A stretch of DNA of 64,000 nt from Dactylorhiza incarnata (GCA_033032865.1 JAWHQI010000049.1:1302001-1366000); one strand, 5' to 3'. Positions 22,195 to 35,199 are shown, counted from the first letter of the stretch. Numbers and translations: made by a program. The notes: generated by a model not told the origin, from the letters alone.

Positions 22195-22199
22195 TTTCC

Positions 22200-22784
22200 C
22201 ATTTCCCTGATAGCACAGATCTTGATGTCCCATTCTTTGTTAAGGGATCTCAAGAATTTATCATTTAGGTCATAGTCTGTAAATGTTCTTCCATTGGTTT
22301 TCAGACCATTGAAAATTTTAAAGAATTTCTCATAACAAATAGCTATAGAGTCCTTCTTGTCTTGTCTGAAAGCCTCATATTGCTGATTCAGAAGAGACTT
22401 CCTGTCATCTCTGACCTCTTCAGTTCCTTCCATATAGACAATGAGAGAATCCCACATTTCTTTGGCAGTTTTGCAATGCACTAAATTCTGGAAGGTTGAA
22501 TCCTCAATTGCACTCACATTGATATTCTGATCTCTCTTATCCATGGTGGCCAGAATTACTTCATCTTTAGTCATCTCAGAATATGTCTTGGGAGTCTTGA
22601 TGTTTCCATCTGTGAAAGAGACCTTCATAGGAACAAAAGGTCCTTCTAGTACTGTGATATATATCCTAGGGTCAGAGGCTTCCATGAATAATCTAACCCT
22701 TTCCTTCCAAATCCCAAAATTTTCTTTTCTGCAGATTGGTAACTTCATGGATGTGAATTCCTTGTTCCCTTCACTGTTTGCCAT
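22200..22784 (-). pseudogene. gag: Gag N-terminal domain of element F (UBN2-type)
   Basis: The ATG at 22784-22782 starts MANSEGNKEFTSMKLPICRK. The stretch with FGIWKERVRLFMEASD, AKEMWDSLIVYMEGT and YDLNDKFLRSLNKEWD is the copia gag helical domain of UBN2 type. It is open for about 195 residues until element I interrupts after IREMGN. The leader between the PBS and this ATG is about 70 bases. Confidence 0.85.
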
Positions 22785-22852
22785 TGAGACAAAAATTATC
22801 TACCCTTAGGAGCTTATGTTCAGGCTGTTAAACCTTTTCTTGAACAACCTTC

Positions 22853-22863
22853 CTCTGATACCA
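22853..22863 (-). other. Primer-binding site of F (initiator tRNA-Met)
   Basis: tggtatcagag on the minus strand, two bases after the LTR end (ctttca), the classical copia site. Confidence 0.9.
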
Positions 22864-22865
22864 CT

Positions 22866-24430
22866 TGAAAGTCTTTATTTAAGGGTAGCTAATTACCTAG
22901 GGGGGGGGGGGTGAATAGGTTATTTTAAAATCTATTTACAATTCTTGATAAAATCCTAATTGAATGTGAATAATAATCAGAGCTTTGAAGAAACAAACAC
23001 AAACACACATAATTTTATAGTGGTTCCCCTATCTAGGGTAATCCACTTTCCCCCTTCTCCCCTCTAGCAGTGTGCTAGATAGGGCTTATATCTCCTCCAG
23101 ATCTCAGACCACCAAAAAGGTCTTACGGCTCAGATCTAAACAGATCTTACAGTCTCAGATCTCAACAGATCCTACAATCTCAGATCTCGACAGATCCTAC
23201 CTCAGCCTTTATAACAATACGCTTACACTCAGATTCACCCCTGAATCTTACAACTCAGATCACAATTGATCCTACACCTCAGATCCTTGAAAGATCCTAC
23301 AATCAGATCTGACAACTCAGATCCTACAGGTATTGAAAGAAGTAGAAATATCACTTAGACTCAGATTCTCCAATGTATTGAGTCTTCTTGATCTATCTGA
23401 ATGATTAGACAGAAATCTTAAACAAAACAACAACTGCGAAATGGTCTTCTTGAATTGCACAGGCTGTGATGACTGTTCTTCTTTAGGAAGACAGATTCTT
23501 CCTCCTTGACCTTCTCTCTTCAGAAATAATATCAGCACCAGATTGCTGAAAGGATTTCTTCAGGTTAGAACGATTCTGAAAGAGGAGATGGCTTCTTCAG
23601 ATTCTTCCTCTGATTTTACTATGAACAACGGAGAAGATGATGGCTTTGATTAGAAATTATTGAACTATTGAAATCATAGGTCATGCCTTCTATTTATAAC
23701 CCGCCATACGCAACATCTGAAACGCTCCTCCATGTCAGCATGACGTCAGATCCTCAATGGTCTTTTAGTGACTTCAAAATTATCGAGAAGTTAAGACATG
23801 GTCATCCTCTCGACATGGCTCAGCTTGCTGTAGATTTACTATTACACAATTCTTAACTCAGAGCTTTTCAGGAAAAGGGCGTTGAGTAATGTGTATCTCT
23901 GTCTACGCATTCTCTGTAAGATGCCGAGCGGTGTGTAGAAGCTTGACACTTTCTTTTTAGACTGAAACTCTCAAAGCCTCCTTCTTAGGCGACGAGCAAT
24001 CTTTAGTCGTTCAACGCTCTTTATCTGTAGGTGTCAAGCTATGTATAGTGGCTCGACGCTTTTTAACTTTGCCTTCACATCTGGACTCTTTTTGCTGACG
24101 TTGAGCTAACTGAAGTTGGTCGACGCTTCTTATTCCACGACGTCGAGCGATATTCCTTGGCTCAATGCTTCTAGACTTAGTCTCAGATATTTAGTCAGCG
24201 ACCTTGACTTTTAAGACAACAGACATGGGTCGACGCATATGGGTCACAGGCGTCGAGCGATGTGTGGTGTCTCGATGCTTGTGAACTTAGATGAATTTCT
24301 TGAGTACCTTGCTTGACCTGATCTCCTGCACAGTGATTCTAGAAAATATGTCAAATACATTCTGAGGTATATCTTTGACTTAGGAATGGACTTCTCCAAA
24401 TCTAGGACATTGTGGGCAATGGTCCCAACA
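22866..24430 (-). repeat. 5' LTR of element F (1.57 kb)
   Basis: On the minus strand it runs from TGTTGGGACC to ...AATAAAGACTTTCA, next to the PBS. A TATA box is at 23691-23700. Downstream of it (23080-23330) is a degenerate array of blocks like tgagatctgtaggatctg, similar in style to the TGAG-TGTAGGA blocks of the E LTR. Upstream, in U3 (23880-24260), are dispersed CG-rich motifs such as gtcgagcgat and ctcgacgct. A 12-G run lies near 22901-22912. Confidence 0.85.
23691..23700 (-). promoter_or_regulatory. TATA box of F LTR
   Basis: gttataaata on the minus strand, between the CG-rich U3 motifs and the tgag/tgtagga array. Confidence 0.6.
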
Positions 24431-24617
24431 GCGTCGACATCTAATACTGTTTTGACTGGCTCTGTCTTCTACGTCGAGTATATCTCGACATTGCGTTGAC
24501 TTCAAATATACTTTGACTTCAGTCTGTGTTACTTCTACTTGTATTCGAAGTTGCTTTGACTTTTAGTCGAAGTTGCGTCGACTTCTATTCGACGCAAGTT
24601 TAACTCAACTGAATTTT
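24431..24617. other. Orphan 187-bp segment between F and B
   Basis: It starts with the F TSD candidate gcgtc and ends at the B LTR. It has repeated tcgaagttg and gcgtcgac motifs resembling the U3 of F. It may be a remnant of an older LTR into which both F and B inserted. No coding sequence. Confidence 0.4.
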
Positions 24618-24904
24618 TGTAACATCCCAGTGTGCGCTAGGCCCCTCATGAGTGTGTTGTGTCACCGGAGGTTGACTTAGACTCGGTAGAAGCCCTAGGA
24701 CCCTGAGGTGATCAGGATTGAGTCACGGTCAGCAAGTGATGATTAATTTACTTACCCTAATTGAAGCTTATTCTGGTGTTCTGGAGCTGAGTTTGAGCTC
24801 GGGTAGGATGTTGGGGTAGTTTAGAAGAATTTGGTAAACTTCAAGACAATATCGACCTCTCATCCCGTCGATGGGCAGCAGCAGAGTAAGCTGCTTTCTT
24901 TTAC

Positions 24905-25375
24905 TTACGTTTGACGAACGTCGAAAGGGTAGCGTTCGACGAAAGTCAAAGGGGCAGCGTTCGACGAAAGTCGAAGGGGCAGCATTCGACGAAGTGGAAG
25001 GGCAGCGTTTGACGAAAGTCGAAGGGTCAGCGTTCGATGAATTTGAAGGGGAAGCATTCGACGATAGTTGAAGGGGCAGCGTTCGACGAAGTGGAAGGGG
25101 CAGCGTTCGATGAAGTCGATGGGGCAACGTTCGACGAAGTCGAAGGGGCATCGTTTGAAGAACTAGAAGGGGCAGCATTCGACGAAGTCGAAGGGGCAGC
25201 GTTCGACGAAGACGAAGTTGTAGCGTTCGACGAAATTGCGCCGTTCAACAAAGTCAAATTTGTAGCGCTCGACGAAATTGCACTGTTCGACGATTGACGA
25301 AGTTATAGCGTTCGACGAAAGTTGTAGAGTTCGACGAAAGTGTTGTTCCCGTTCGACAAAAGTGTTGCAGTGCAG
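24905..25375. repeat. 24-bp CGA tandem array in B LTR1
   Basis: About 19 degenerate units of the type gcgttcgacgaagtcgaagg plus ggca. The reverse complement contains TTCGTCGAACGCTG. The matching array in LTR2 is at 32380-32890. Confidence 0.9.
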
Positions 25376-28300
25376 GATCCGGGCAATTTTTCTGCCATCG
25401 TCTAGTAAAGCTTAAATGCTTGTCTTTTTAAGCAGTAGTGGAGTCGATGTCCAATAGGGGGCTGACACCAAATCTTGGGATTCCAACACATGGCATTGGA
25501 AGTTGGGTTGTCCTTAATGCCAGTAATGCAATTCTAATCCCCCTACTCTCTCTTCTCTCTTAATGTAAAAGGGATGCTGGTCAGATTACCCTATTCATCT
25601 TCTACTTCTTCTCCCCCTTCTTCTTCTCTTCATCTTCTTCCTCCCACCTTAAGGTTTTAACTTAGGGTTCTTGAAGGAGCAAGCTTGGAGAAGGACTTGG
25701 ATCTTGGCCGACCACCACCCCGCTGCCATGAAGATGAGCTTGAACCATGGCTGGAAAATAATGTGACTTCCGACCCCTCTCCCTTGGTGCTAGATCGTAG
25801 AGAAAATTAGGAGAGGTGTTGAGCTCAAAAGAGCTTGGCTTGTGAGTTAATGGAGTTTCCTAGGAAAAGACCAACTCTGATCTTTCTTGTAGGGCACCGA
25901 TTGTCGCGAAAGTTCCTTCAATCACTTCTTCTCTTCAAAAGGAAGAGATATGATTTGATTTTGTTGAAATCCATGGTCTATGGAGGGAGTATTGGATGGG
26001 AGAAGGTGTAATGACCTAACCCTTGTTCTTTTGGGGGAGATGATGAATAGTCCCCTGTTTTGTAGGATTTTAAGTTATTTATTATGTGAAAAAGTTGATG
26101 AGTAATTCCCAGTTAAAAATCCCATGTTAATTAGGGTTGTTAATTATATAATTGTGTGATAAAGGTGATGATAGCCCCCTTGTTAAAGAAGTTTACAATT
26201 TATAACATTGCACATGGTTATTAAGGAAAAAATTGTGCGCAGCTGGGTTCAAGCCAATTTTTTAGGCTTGATCCCACTGGAATTAGACTTCGGGCTCAAC
26301 ATGAAAGTTGTAGCCCTCAAAAAGAGCTTTCCGATGATAGGTTACTCGTTTTCTGAAGTGACCTGTAGCTCCCTATAAGTCCAGTCGAGTGGACTGTCCA
26401 GAAAGCTGGGAGGTGATAAGTGCGTGCTGTTTTGCTGTCCAGATTTCTGCAGTTGACTTTAGAGCAGATTTTAGGTAGGACCCACTTGGATCTGGGTTTA
26501 GGACTCAACATGAATGTTATAGCCCTTGATGTTAGCTTTCCAAAATAGGGTGTATCATATTTTTTGAATAACTGTGGCAACCAGAAATCCAGTTTTAGTA
26601 AACGATGTCATAACACTTCCGATCTCAGTATTATGTGGATTTCTCTTCATATATTGGTTGGATGCTCCTGAAAATTGGTGGAGACATAGGTGATAACAAT
26701 ATGTATATCCCTGTTGAATTTCATAATTTTTGGATAAGTAGTATTAAAGCTATTGCTGTTTTGCTGGATAATTTGAAGGAGATATAAATGGTGAATGTGA
26801 AGCCCGATTGGGCCGAAATTTCGTATGAATCATGTACATGCTAGTATGGACCCGTGATAATAATTTCAAATTTATTTCTATTGAGATGTCTCCTTAAATG
26901 AACCTTTAATTTCTAGTTATATGTGGAATCGTAAAAAGGGCATTTGTGGTTGATGGTGAAGGTAAATAACATTGATTATGGGTGAGATCTAGGTGTTTAG
27001 CATTATTTATAATGGTCATATAAATTTATAGCACCGTAATTACGTATTGCATAATACAATGAGGTCGAGAATTTGTGGTAATGATTCCGGCATTAATTAT
27101 GACTTATAGTAGAAGTTTCTGTGGAATTGGTTTTAGAATGAATCCATAATTAAACGTGCCGCTATAAATTATTATGCTGAAAAGAGAGGTTAAGGTGCTT
27201 ATCTGGACCAGGATTTTGGAAATGTGACGTTAAATGCACAAGTAGTCCTACATGATCTAGTATGTTAATTTCCATATTATACACACACTACTGCATAGAG
27301 TCATGACAACTCGGTATGAGTAGCATTGATGGTTTGGTGTGAATTATAAGATATGGTTATATCTTGTGGTGAAATGTTAAGGACCCGGTTGTTGGGGGCC
27401 TTGGATGCTAATTAGCATTGGTTGAAATGGTATGATGTGAAAGGTAAGATGGATCCATCCGTGAGCCCCTGGGTGCTTGATAGCACGGGTGTGCCTGGGA
27501 ATTACATGGGTTGCAAGGCTTACACAATGGTGGTGTATGGATCCTGGTTGGAGGATTACTTGTGGCGGGTCTATGGGCTTGATAGTTGTGATACCGACAG
27601 AAGCCAGCAGTTAGACTCTAGACCGGTTGGGTTGGACTCTTGGTGCTCACCTACCCAAGTCCCCTTCTGTGTCCTGGAAGGCTCAGCATGATGCGAGCAG
27701 TGCGCAGGGTCTCCGTTGTGTGTTCTTAGCATCGAGGCATACAGAGGCCTAGGAATGGTAGTGTTCATACCCTCCTAGTAGTGGAGGAGCTCGTTCCACT
27801 GTCTCCATCTGGCCACGAAGGGAGATGCCTGAGTGGTTAGCTACCTCTCAAAAAGTGAGAACTGTAGGTCTATGTCGACATAGCAACATTACATGGGTGA
27901 GTATCATTACATAATCATTTCATTGCATTCATCATTACATAATCATGTCATTGCACCGCATCAGAACTCATCATATAAACTTGTATGGGCACCTTTATAT
28001 GATGGGTTACATTATGCTCGGATCCTTAACTTATAAGCTTGTATGGGCACCCTTATAAGTTAAGTTCAATTCTGTTATTATATGCTCAACTGCTTATACA
28101 CTGTCGTTGATCCTGCTCTCTTTTGATGTGCTTTCTTATACATATGTTATAACTGCTCTCTTTTGATGTACTTTCTTATACATTTGATACACTGATGTAA
28201 GTACATCTTTCCTTGTCACTTGTTTTTGCTACTACTGACTATATTACAGCTTTTCTTCATTCCCTTCCGCCCGGTGCCTTGGAGTCGCCGGGGGAGAGGA

Positions 28301-28717
28301 TGTGAAGCCACTTAGTCTTTATGACTAACGATTGTTACACCACTGCTTTTAGGAGCAGCAATGTACTATATAGGAGGACAGCCAGGCCGGGGTGATAGTG
28401 CTGGTGATTACGATATTTTAGCTACCGTCAACGGCAGATTTGAGCGAGTGGTTAGAATGTAGCCTTAGGGCAAGTTTATACTCTAATGATATACAGGAGC
28501 TTGTGTAGCTTCCTATCTTTTTGTACTGTTTGGACATTGTTACTTAATTGTGAATAAATGGTTTCTATTGTTCAGTTATTGATGAGTTGGCACTGTTCAG
28601 TTGGTTTGGCCGGCAGGATAGGCATCTTGTGGGGGAGGCTAGCTCGTGTGCTGGCACATCCGCAAGGCGGCTGTCCTGGGCATAGAACTTCCCTCGACCG
28701 TGTCTTGCATTCTGGGA

Positions 28718-28742
28718 GGGGGGGGGGGGGGGGGGGGGGGGG
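28718..28742 (+). repeat. 25-G homopolymer at the end of B LTR1
   Basis: An uninterrupted G run seven bases before the LTR terminus and ten bases before the PBS. It could be partly a sequencing or assembly feature. Confidence 0.8.
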
Positions 28743-28751
28743 TCTTACAAA

Positions 28752-28763
28752 TGGTATCAGCTT
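28752..28763 (+). other. Primer-binding site of B
   Basis: tggtatcagctt, two bases after the LTR end; the first ten bases match the initiator tRNA-Met site. Confidence 0.75.
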
Positions 28764-28820
28764 GCAACGATCATGAGATAAAGAAGTCCATTAAACCACT
28801 AGGCCACCCATGTTGGCTAA

Positions 28821-28842
28821 ATCAGTTTGAGTACAAACTGAT
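28821..28842 (+). ncRNA. Leader hairpin of B RNA (candidate packaging/dimer element)
   Basis: A 9-bp perfect stem (ATCAGTTTG with CAAACTGAT) closes an AGTA loop. A homologous hairpin lies in the leader of element C at 49935-49954, with one compensatory pair change. It is followed by the shared block tggtgtgcccat. It sits downstream of the PBS, the place of retroelement packaging signals. Function is inferred. Confidence 0.55.
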
Positions 28843-31800
28843 GCATCAGAAGTGATGGTGTGCCCATGTGAGATTCACATTAAGTATGTCCACATTTTCC
28901 TATAGGAAGGTCCAACCTAAGCCAAACTCATACCCTTATGTATAGATGCTGGCTCATTCCGAGACAGTAATTGGTATTCCCATTCCAACAGTCGGAGTTG
29001 GTTTGGCATAGGATTGATGCCAACCTAACTAGGATACCATTTTGGGTCGACTTAGCAGGATATGTCGTGACATACCTTAACCTTATACCGAACTCAGGGA
29101 TGATATGGACAAGCGAAAAGTGACCTCAAGTGACTAAGGGAAGAGTTTAACGTGAGTATAGATGCTAGAGACTCACACCCTGAGATTTATATCTCAGATA
29201 TGGAGTAATATTATCACCCTACCCAAAATATTAGGGCAATCTCAATGAGATTGGTGCCTGTAGTCTATTATCAGCTTAGTAAGAGACCACCAAGCATTTC
29301 TTTTATACTGTATGTGGATACCTCTCACTTCTATTTATGTAGAAGGTTTCATATGGAGAAGATATGATAAGAATTCGGAATCCAGAGAAGGCTCATTTTG
29401 GGATGAATGTGTTATATTGGTGGTAGAAGAAACTCAGTCGAAGAGATACGGGGGCTTATCTCTTTGTTTATTGGGCTAGTTATGTACCGTCTTGGGTTCC
29501 TTGAGGATTTAAAATCGTTGTAATTCTTAACATTGGAAGTGGAGACCCTTGAAGAGTTAATTCACCTTAAGCAAGGTAGACTGCTACGTCCATGTTTGGG
29601 TTGATAAGAATTTTATTAGCGGAATAAGAGAGGAAAGCATTTTGAAGATGATAATTTTCTCTATATTGTTCTAAGATTATGTGGATAAGTAACGAGGAGA
29701 GTAGTAAATTTACACTTTGGGGATATGCAACTATGTTGTAATAACATTATAGCTGGGAAGTTAATGAACCTCTGTGCATGCATTGCTGGTATGATGATAA
29801 ACTACCCCTGAGTTTGGAAATTCTTGGTGAACATTCCCTTTAATGTTGTAATTACTTGACATTGGGAAATTAATAAGTGTTAGGCGGTGGAGTCAACAAG
29901 ATTAATATGACTTGATTGATGATCTAAAATCCTAAGAGTTTTTATAAAATAAACATGCCATGGATGATCGTTGGCAGGGATGGTAGGGCGCTTGGAATGG
30001 ATTTGATTTAGTTTATCATATTATAAAGTATGCCCTACTTTTGGTAGTCTGCATAACCCGTGTCGAAGGGAAGTCATCCCGAGCCTTGCACCTTGGTTCA
30101 TGTTAAGTTCAAACATATATAAATGTGCCGGGTGATTGGATGTTATGTGTACATGCTCTCATTACAATGAGATGTAGCTTGGTCGTCGATGTAAAAAAAT
30201 TTGAATTTCTACATCACGGCTGATATATAAGTGCGTCGATACGGGGATCTATAGGGTAAGAACTCTAAGTCGAGGAGGATATGCCCCTAAGGTTTGTGCT
30301 CATACGTGAGATGAATGTACCATATGGGCGGTGGAAGAAATTTAGTCCAAAAACGTACGGGGGATTGTCCCTTCGTTTATTGGTCTATTTACGTACCAAC
30401 TTCATTTTCCCTTAGATCCTGTTTATTTAAATAGTACGTGAACGATGATGATTAGATTCGTGATAACGTCTCAATACGGGGGATAGCTTCAAGGGTGTTG
30501 AAACAAGCCGTGAATTGAACACGTGAATTGAATATTGATGATAAGTTGCATTTACTTATTTAGAAAGATAAGAATATGTCTCTATACGTACAGGTAGGTG
30601 TAGTGTAATTGTATTGCCTCGATAAGGCAGTCCTAAAGGCTCTGTACCGAAACCCAACCTTTGGGTAAGGTTTATGTTCACGGCTTAGGATCCCTTAAAT
30701 GAAATGATTTAAATCACGAGATAAAAGTGGCACCAATTTTTGAATCCGGTGCAAATCTAAGTAGAACCGGGAGTAGACAAAAGTAACACTTGACTCAAGG
30801 TCATGTGTTATTAGAAGGGAATGATGTGATTGTAACCCATGCGAGGTGTAGAGTCATGGATTCACCTTACTTTGAGCCTAGATAACAATTCATAATATCA
30901 CCAGAACCAATTGATAAGCATTGTCGGATGATCACGTGCGGAATTTGGAAACTACTTGGAAACATAAAAGCTTCCTGAGCTTAAACCCTTGAGCTAGTAA
31001 AATCATTTTTGGTAGTTGATGGATTGAAAGGGCATACTGTCATGGCAAGTACAGTGGGGTGATTGCAGGACTTGACTATTATATGGATTTCAAGCCAAGC
31101 GGTAAACATCCATGATGTTTGACCACTGTAATTATCTTGCCATAACTTGATACTGGACTTGGTTGGTGGCTTTTGCATGAATGCCCTTGCACATGAATTA
31201 TTATAAGGTGATCATAACGATTGTTGAAACTTAATATCAAGTGGATGCCGTGCTAAGTATAAAAGATGCGTGTTGTATGAATGATTGCCTCGGACTAGAT
31301 GACATTGATGGAAAAGATTGATAATGATATGGATAGTGATGGTTGTACTAGAAGATGAGATTGCCGCTAGCTTCTACATTTTTAATACATAAGAGAGACG
31401 ATCTGGCGGGTACAATAACTGTTTGGGTATTTGAGGTTTGACCCAAGGATATGACGTCGTGAATTTTATGGTTGATCCCCCGTTTGACTTCGAGGCCATC
31501 CTCATTTAATGCTAAAATCTTGGATGCGCTGAAGTGATGATGTTGAAAGCGCTACATGTTATTTGGATAACGATGCTTGGGATTGGAAGAATCAATTTAT
31601 TTTTGCAAATCTAAAGCACATGACTTCCTTGGAGGTGGATTCTAAATTTTATCCGGAGGCACGAGTAGTAACCTCATATGTATCGGGGTCACCGATCTTA
31701 AGGGGGTTTAGATCAAAAGTGCAATGGAAGTTGGTTTATTAAGGAGAGGGAACAAGGGAGTATGGGTTTCAATTGTTTCCAACCTGCTCATAGAGTGGGC

Positions 31801-32086
31801 ATTGCTAAAAACCCAACTATGTCTTATTACCACAATATTTGTGTTTGCATCAGGATGAGAGACACTTAAGATTTCTCTGTGCATAATTTGAATTATAAGT
31901 GTCATGAAATATAACGGAAGTAACCACGGGAGAAATTGGAAGTGAGGTGATGTGAATGAGTTGTGACCCTCACTAGTGGTGAGCGGGATTTAAAGTGTAC
32001 TACAGATGACTTTTGTGATTTGAACTTAAACCCCATAACCTCAACTAAAATTTCGGGGACGAAATTGTTTCTTCGTTTATTGGATT
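28843..32086 (+). other. Non-coding interior of element B
   Basis: I see no gag, protease, RT or integrase motif in any frame. The only recognised features are the leader at the left and, at the right, the tttcggggacgaaatt block that precedes the LTR in Tekay elements. It is either a specialised non-coding interior or a very old, fully decayed one. Confidence 0.7.
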
Positions 32087-34468
32087 TGTAACATCCCAGT
32101 GCGCGCTAGGCCCCTCATGAGTGTGTTATGTCACCGGAGGTTGACTCAGACTCGGTGGAAGCCCTAGGACCCCGAGGTGATCAGGTTTGTGTCACGGTAA
32201 GCAAGTGATGTTTAATTTACTTACCCTAATTGAAGATTATTCTGGTGTTCTAGAGCTGAGTTTGAGCTCGGGTAGAATGTTGGGGTAGTTTAGAAGAATT
32301 TGGTAAACTTCAAGACAATATCAACCTCTCATCCCGTCGATGGGCAGCAGCAGCAGAGTAAGTTGCTTTCTTTTACTTACGTTCGACGAACGTCGAAAGG
32401 GCAGCGTTCGACGAAAGTCGAAAGGGCAGCGTTCGATGAAAGTTGAAGGGGCAGCGTTCGACGAAAGTCGAAGGGGCAGCGTTCGACGAAGTGGAAGGGG
32501 CAGCGTTTGACAAAAATCAAAGGGGCAGCGTTCGACGAATTTGAAGGTGAAGCGTTCGACGAAAGTCAAAGGGGCAGCGTTCGACGAAGTGGAAGGGGCA
32601 GCGTTCAACAAAGTGGAAGGGGCAGCGTTCGACGAAGTCGATGGGGCAGCGTTCGACGAAGTCGAAGTGGCAGCATTTGACGAAGTTGAAGGGGCAGCGT
32701 TCGACGAAGTCAAAGGGGCAGCGTTCGACGAAGACGAAATTGTAGCGTTTGACGAAATTGCGTCGTTCGATGAAGTCAAAGTTGTAGCGCTCGACGAAAT
32801 TGCGCCGTTCGACGATCGACGAAGTTATAGCGTTCGACGAAAGTTGTAGCGTTCGATGAAAGTGCCGTTCCCGTTCGACGAAAGTGTTGCAATGCAGGAT
32901 CCGGGCAATATTTCTGCTGTCGCCAGTAAAGCTTAAATGCTAATCTTTTTAGGCAGTAGTGGAGTCAATGTCCAATAGGGGGCTGACAGCAAATCTTGGG
33001 GTTCCAACACATGGCATTGGAAGTTGGGTTGTCCTTAATGCCAGTAATGCAATTCTAATCCCCCTACTCTCTCTTCTCTCTTAAAGTAAAAGGGCTGCTG
33101 GTCAGATTACACTTTTCATGTTCTACTTCTTCTCCTCCTTCTTCTCTTCATCTTCTTCCTCCCACCTTAAGGTTTTAACTTAGGGTTCTTGAAGGAGCAA
33201 GCTTGGAGAAGGATTTGGAGCTTGGCCGACCACCACCCCGCTGCCATGAAGATGAGCTGAACAATGGCTGGAAAATTAGGTGACTTCCGACCCCTCTCCC
33301 TTGGTGCTAGATCGTAGAGAAAATTAGGAGAGGTGTTGAGCTCAAAAGAGCTTGGCTTGTGAGTTAATAGAGTTTCCTAGGAAAAGACCAAACCGGATTT
33401 TTCTTGTTAGGGCACCGATTGTCGTGAAAGTTCCTTCAATCACTTCTTCTCTTCAAAAGGAAGAGATACGATTTGAGTTTGTTGAAATCCATGGTCTATG
33501 GAGGGAGTATTGGATGTGAGAAGGTGTAATGACCTAACCCTTGTTGTTTTTGGAGGGGAGATGATGAATATTCCCCTGTTATGTAGGATTTTAAGTTATT
33601 TATTATGTGAAAAAGTTGATGAGTAATTCCCAGTTAAAAATCCCCTGTTAATTAGGGTTGTTAATTATATAATTGTGTGATAAAGGTGATGATATCCCCC
33701 TTGCTAAAGAAGTTTATAATTTATAACATTGCACTTGGTTATTAAGGAAAAAATGTGCGCAGCTGGGTTCAAGCCAATTTTTTAGGCTTGATACCACTGG
33801 AATTAGACTTCGGGCTCAACATGAAAGTTGTATCCCTCAGAAAGAGCTTTCCGACGATTGGTTATTCGTTTTCTGAAGTGACATGTAGCTCCCTATAAGT
33901 CCAGTCGAGTGGACTGTCCAAAAAGCTGGGAGGTGATAAGTGCGTGCTGTTTTGCTGTCCAGATTTCTGCAGTTGACTTCAGAGTAGATTTGAGGTAGGA
34001 CCCACTTGGATCTGGGTTTAGGACTCAACATGAATGTTGTAGCGCTTGATGCTAGCTTTCCAAAATGGGGTGGATCATAATTTTTGGATAACTGTGGCAC
34101 CCAGACATCTAGTTTTAGTAAACGGTGTCATAACACTTCCTATCTTAATATTCTGTGGATTTCTCTTAATATATTGGTTGGATGCTCATGAAAATTGGTG
34201 GAGACATAGGTGATAAGAATATGTAGATCCCTGTTGAATTTCATAATTTTTGGATAAGTCGTATTAAAGCTATTGTTGTTTCGCTTGATAATTTGAAGGA
34301 GATATAAATGCTGAATGTGAAGCCCGATTGGGCCGAAATTTCGTATGAATCATATACATGCTAGTATGGACCCGTGATAATAATTTCAGATTTATTTTTG
34401 TTGAGATGTCTCCTTAAATGAACCTTTAATTGCTAGTTATATGTGGAATCGTAAAAAGGGCATATGTG
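32087..34468 (+). repeat. LTR2 of element B, first part
   Basis: Collinear with 24618-27000. It includes its own copy of the 24-bp CGA array at about 32380-32890. It is interrupted at 34468 by element E. Confidence 0.9.
32380..32890. repeat. 24-bp CGA tandem array in B LTR2
   Basis: About 20 units, slightly longer than the LTR1 array. Unit-level differences show independent drift or slippage after insertion. Confidence 0.9.
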
Positions 34469-34769
34469 TGTTGGGTATATTTCCCTCAATATTACCTTGA
34501 TTTGAAGATGCATCACTCTCAATGCTAAGGACATATTGTATTTGATAAAGCTATACTTGTTTAGTATATATAGGTACAGCTTACTAAAGAGAAAGGGCCA
34601 AACATGCCCTTAAATGTGAAGAAATCATCTACAAGGAGATGAATATTTGTCTCAGCAGAACCGCTGAGACGAAGGGTCAAAACCGCTGAGACGAGGAGCT
34701 GTCTCAGCAGATCCGCTGAGAAGAAGGTGTCTCCGCAGATAAGTTCATCAAACCCTGAGAATCAGCATG

Positions 34770-35065
34770 TTCGTCGAACGTAGAATGCCGTTCGTCGAAC
34801 GAAGGACTAAGTCCGTCGACCGCTGAGACGAGACCAAAGAAGGAGCCGCTGAGAAGGCATAATTTGCGTGTTCGTCGAACGCAGAGTCGCGTTCGTCGAA
34901 CGCAGAATTCAGTTCGTCGACCGCTGAGACGAGATCAAAGAAGGAGCCGCTGAGAAGACGCACAAGGTAAGTTTGTCGAACACAGAGTTTGACAAGTTCG
35001 TAGAACGCAGAGTTTGACAAGTTCGTCGAACGTAGAGTGCAGCGCGTTCGTCGAGCGCAGACCTT
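34770..35065 (+). repeat. TTCGTCGAACG motif cluster in E LTR
   Basis: At least eight copies of ttcgtcgaac-type sites, several followed by gcagag or gcagaattcagtt. They are repeated in the 3' LTR at 42975-43265. Confidence 0.85.
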
Positions 35066-35189
35066 CTTTACGAAAAAGTAGGGCGGCGGGACCTGCGACT
35101 AGGACAAGTTGCAGAAAAGCTGTGTGGGGTCCACCAACTTCTCCCATACTTTTCAGAAGGACAAATTAGAGCCGTTGAAGATCAGAGAT

Positions 35190-35199
35190 GTATAAAAGG
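35190..35199 (+). promoter_or_regulatory. TATA box of E LTR
   Basis: gtataaaagg follows the CG-rich motif cluster by about 125 bases. The 3' LTR copy is near 43398-43407. Confidence 0.7.

Larger units (their letters stand above)
7889..24430 (-). mobile_element. Element F: Ty1/copia, SIRE/Maximus-like, heavily interrupted
   Basis: On the minus strand the order is 5' LTR (22866-24430), PBS matching initiator tRNA-Met, gag, protease, integrase, (RT largely missing), RNase H. This is the copia order. Two CCHC knuckles in gag and an acidic gag tail fit SIRE/Maximus. It is interrupted by I, G (with H), K and J, each with a visible border. No 3' LTR is seen left of the RNase H stop, because LTR T intervenes and the window is cut. 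The right TSD candidate is gcgtc at 24431-24435. Confidence 0.85.
24618..28749 (+). repeat. LTR1 (5' LTR) of element B, 4.1 kb
   Basis: TGTAACATCC...GTCTTACA. It contains a 24-bp CGA-rich tandem array (24905-25375) near its start. Its last 1.5 kb resembles the C LTR (blocks around gccttggagtcgccgggggag and ttagtctttatgactaacg near 28270-28330). A 25-G run ends seven bases before the LTR end. ORFs across the array are products of the period being a multiple of three. Confidence 0.9.

Noticed and set aside
24768..25297. ORFs with FDEVEGAA or SSNAAPST repeats on both strands (also 32321-32849)
   Set aside because: Products of the 24-bp CGA array in the B LTRs. The two strands and both LTRs give equal low-complexity ORFs.
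24905..25375. TTCGACGAA as a heat-shock element
   Set aside because: Heat-shock elements need TTC and GAA separated by two bases. Here three bases separate them throughout.
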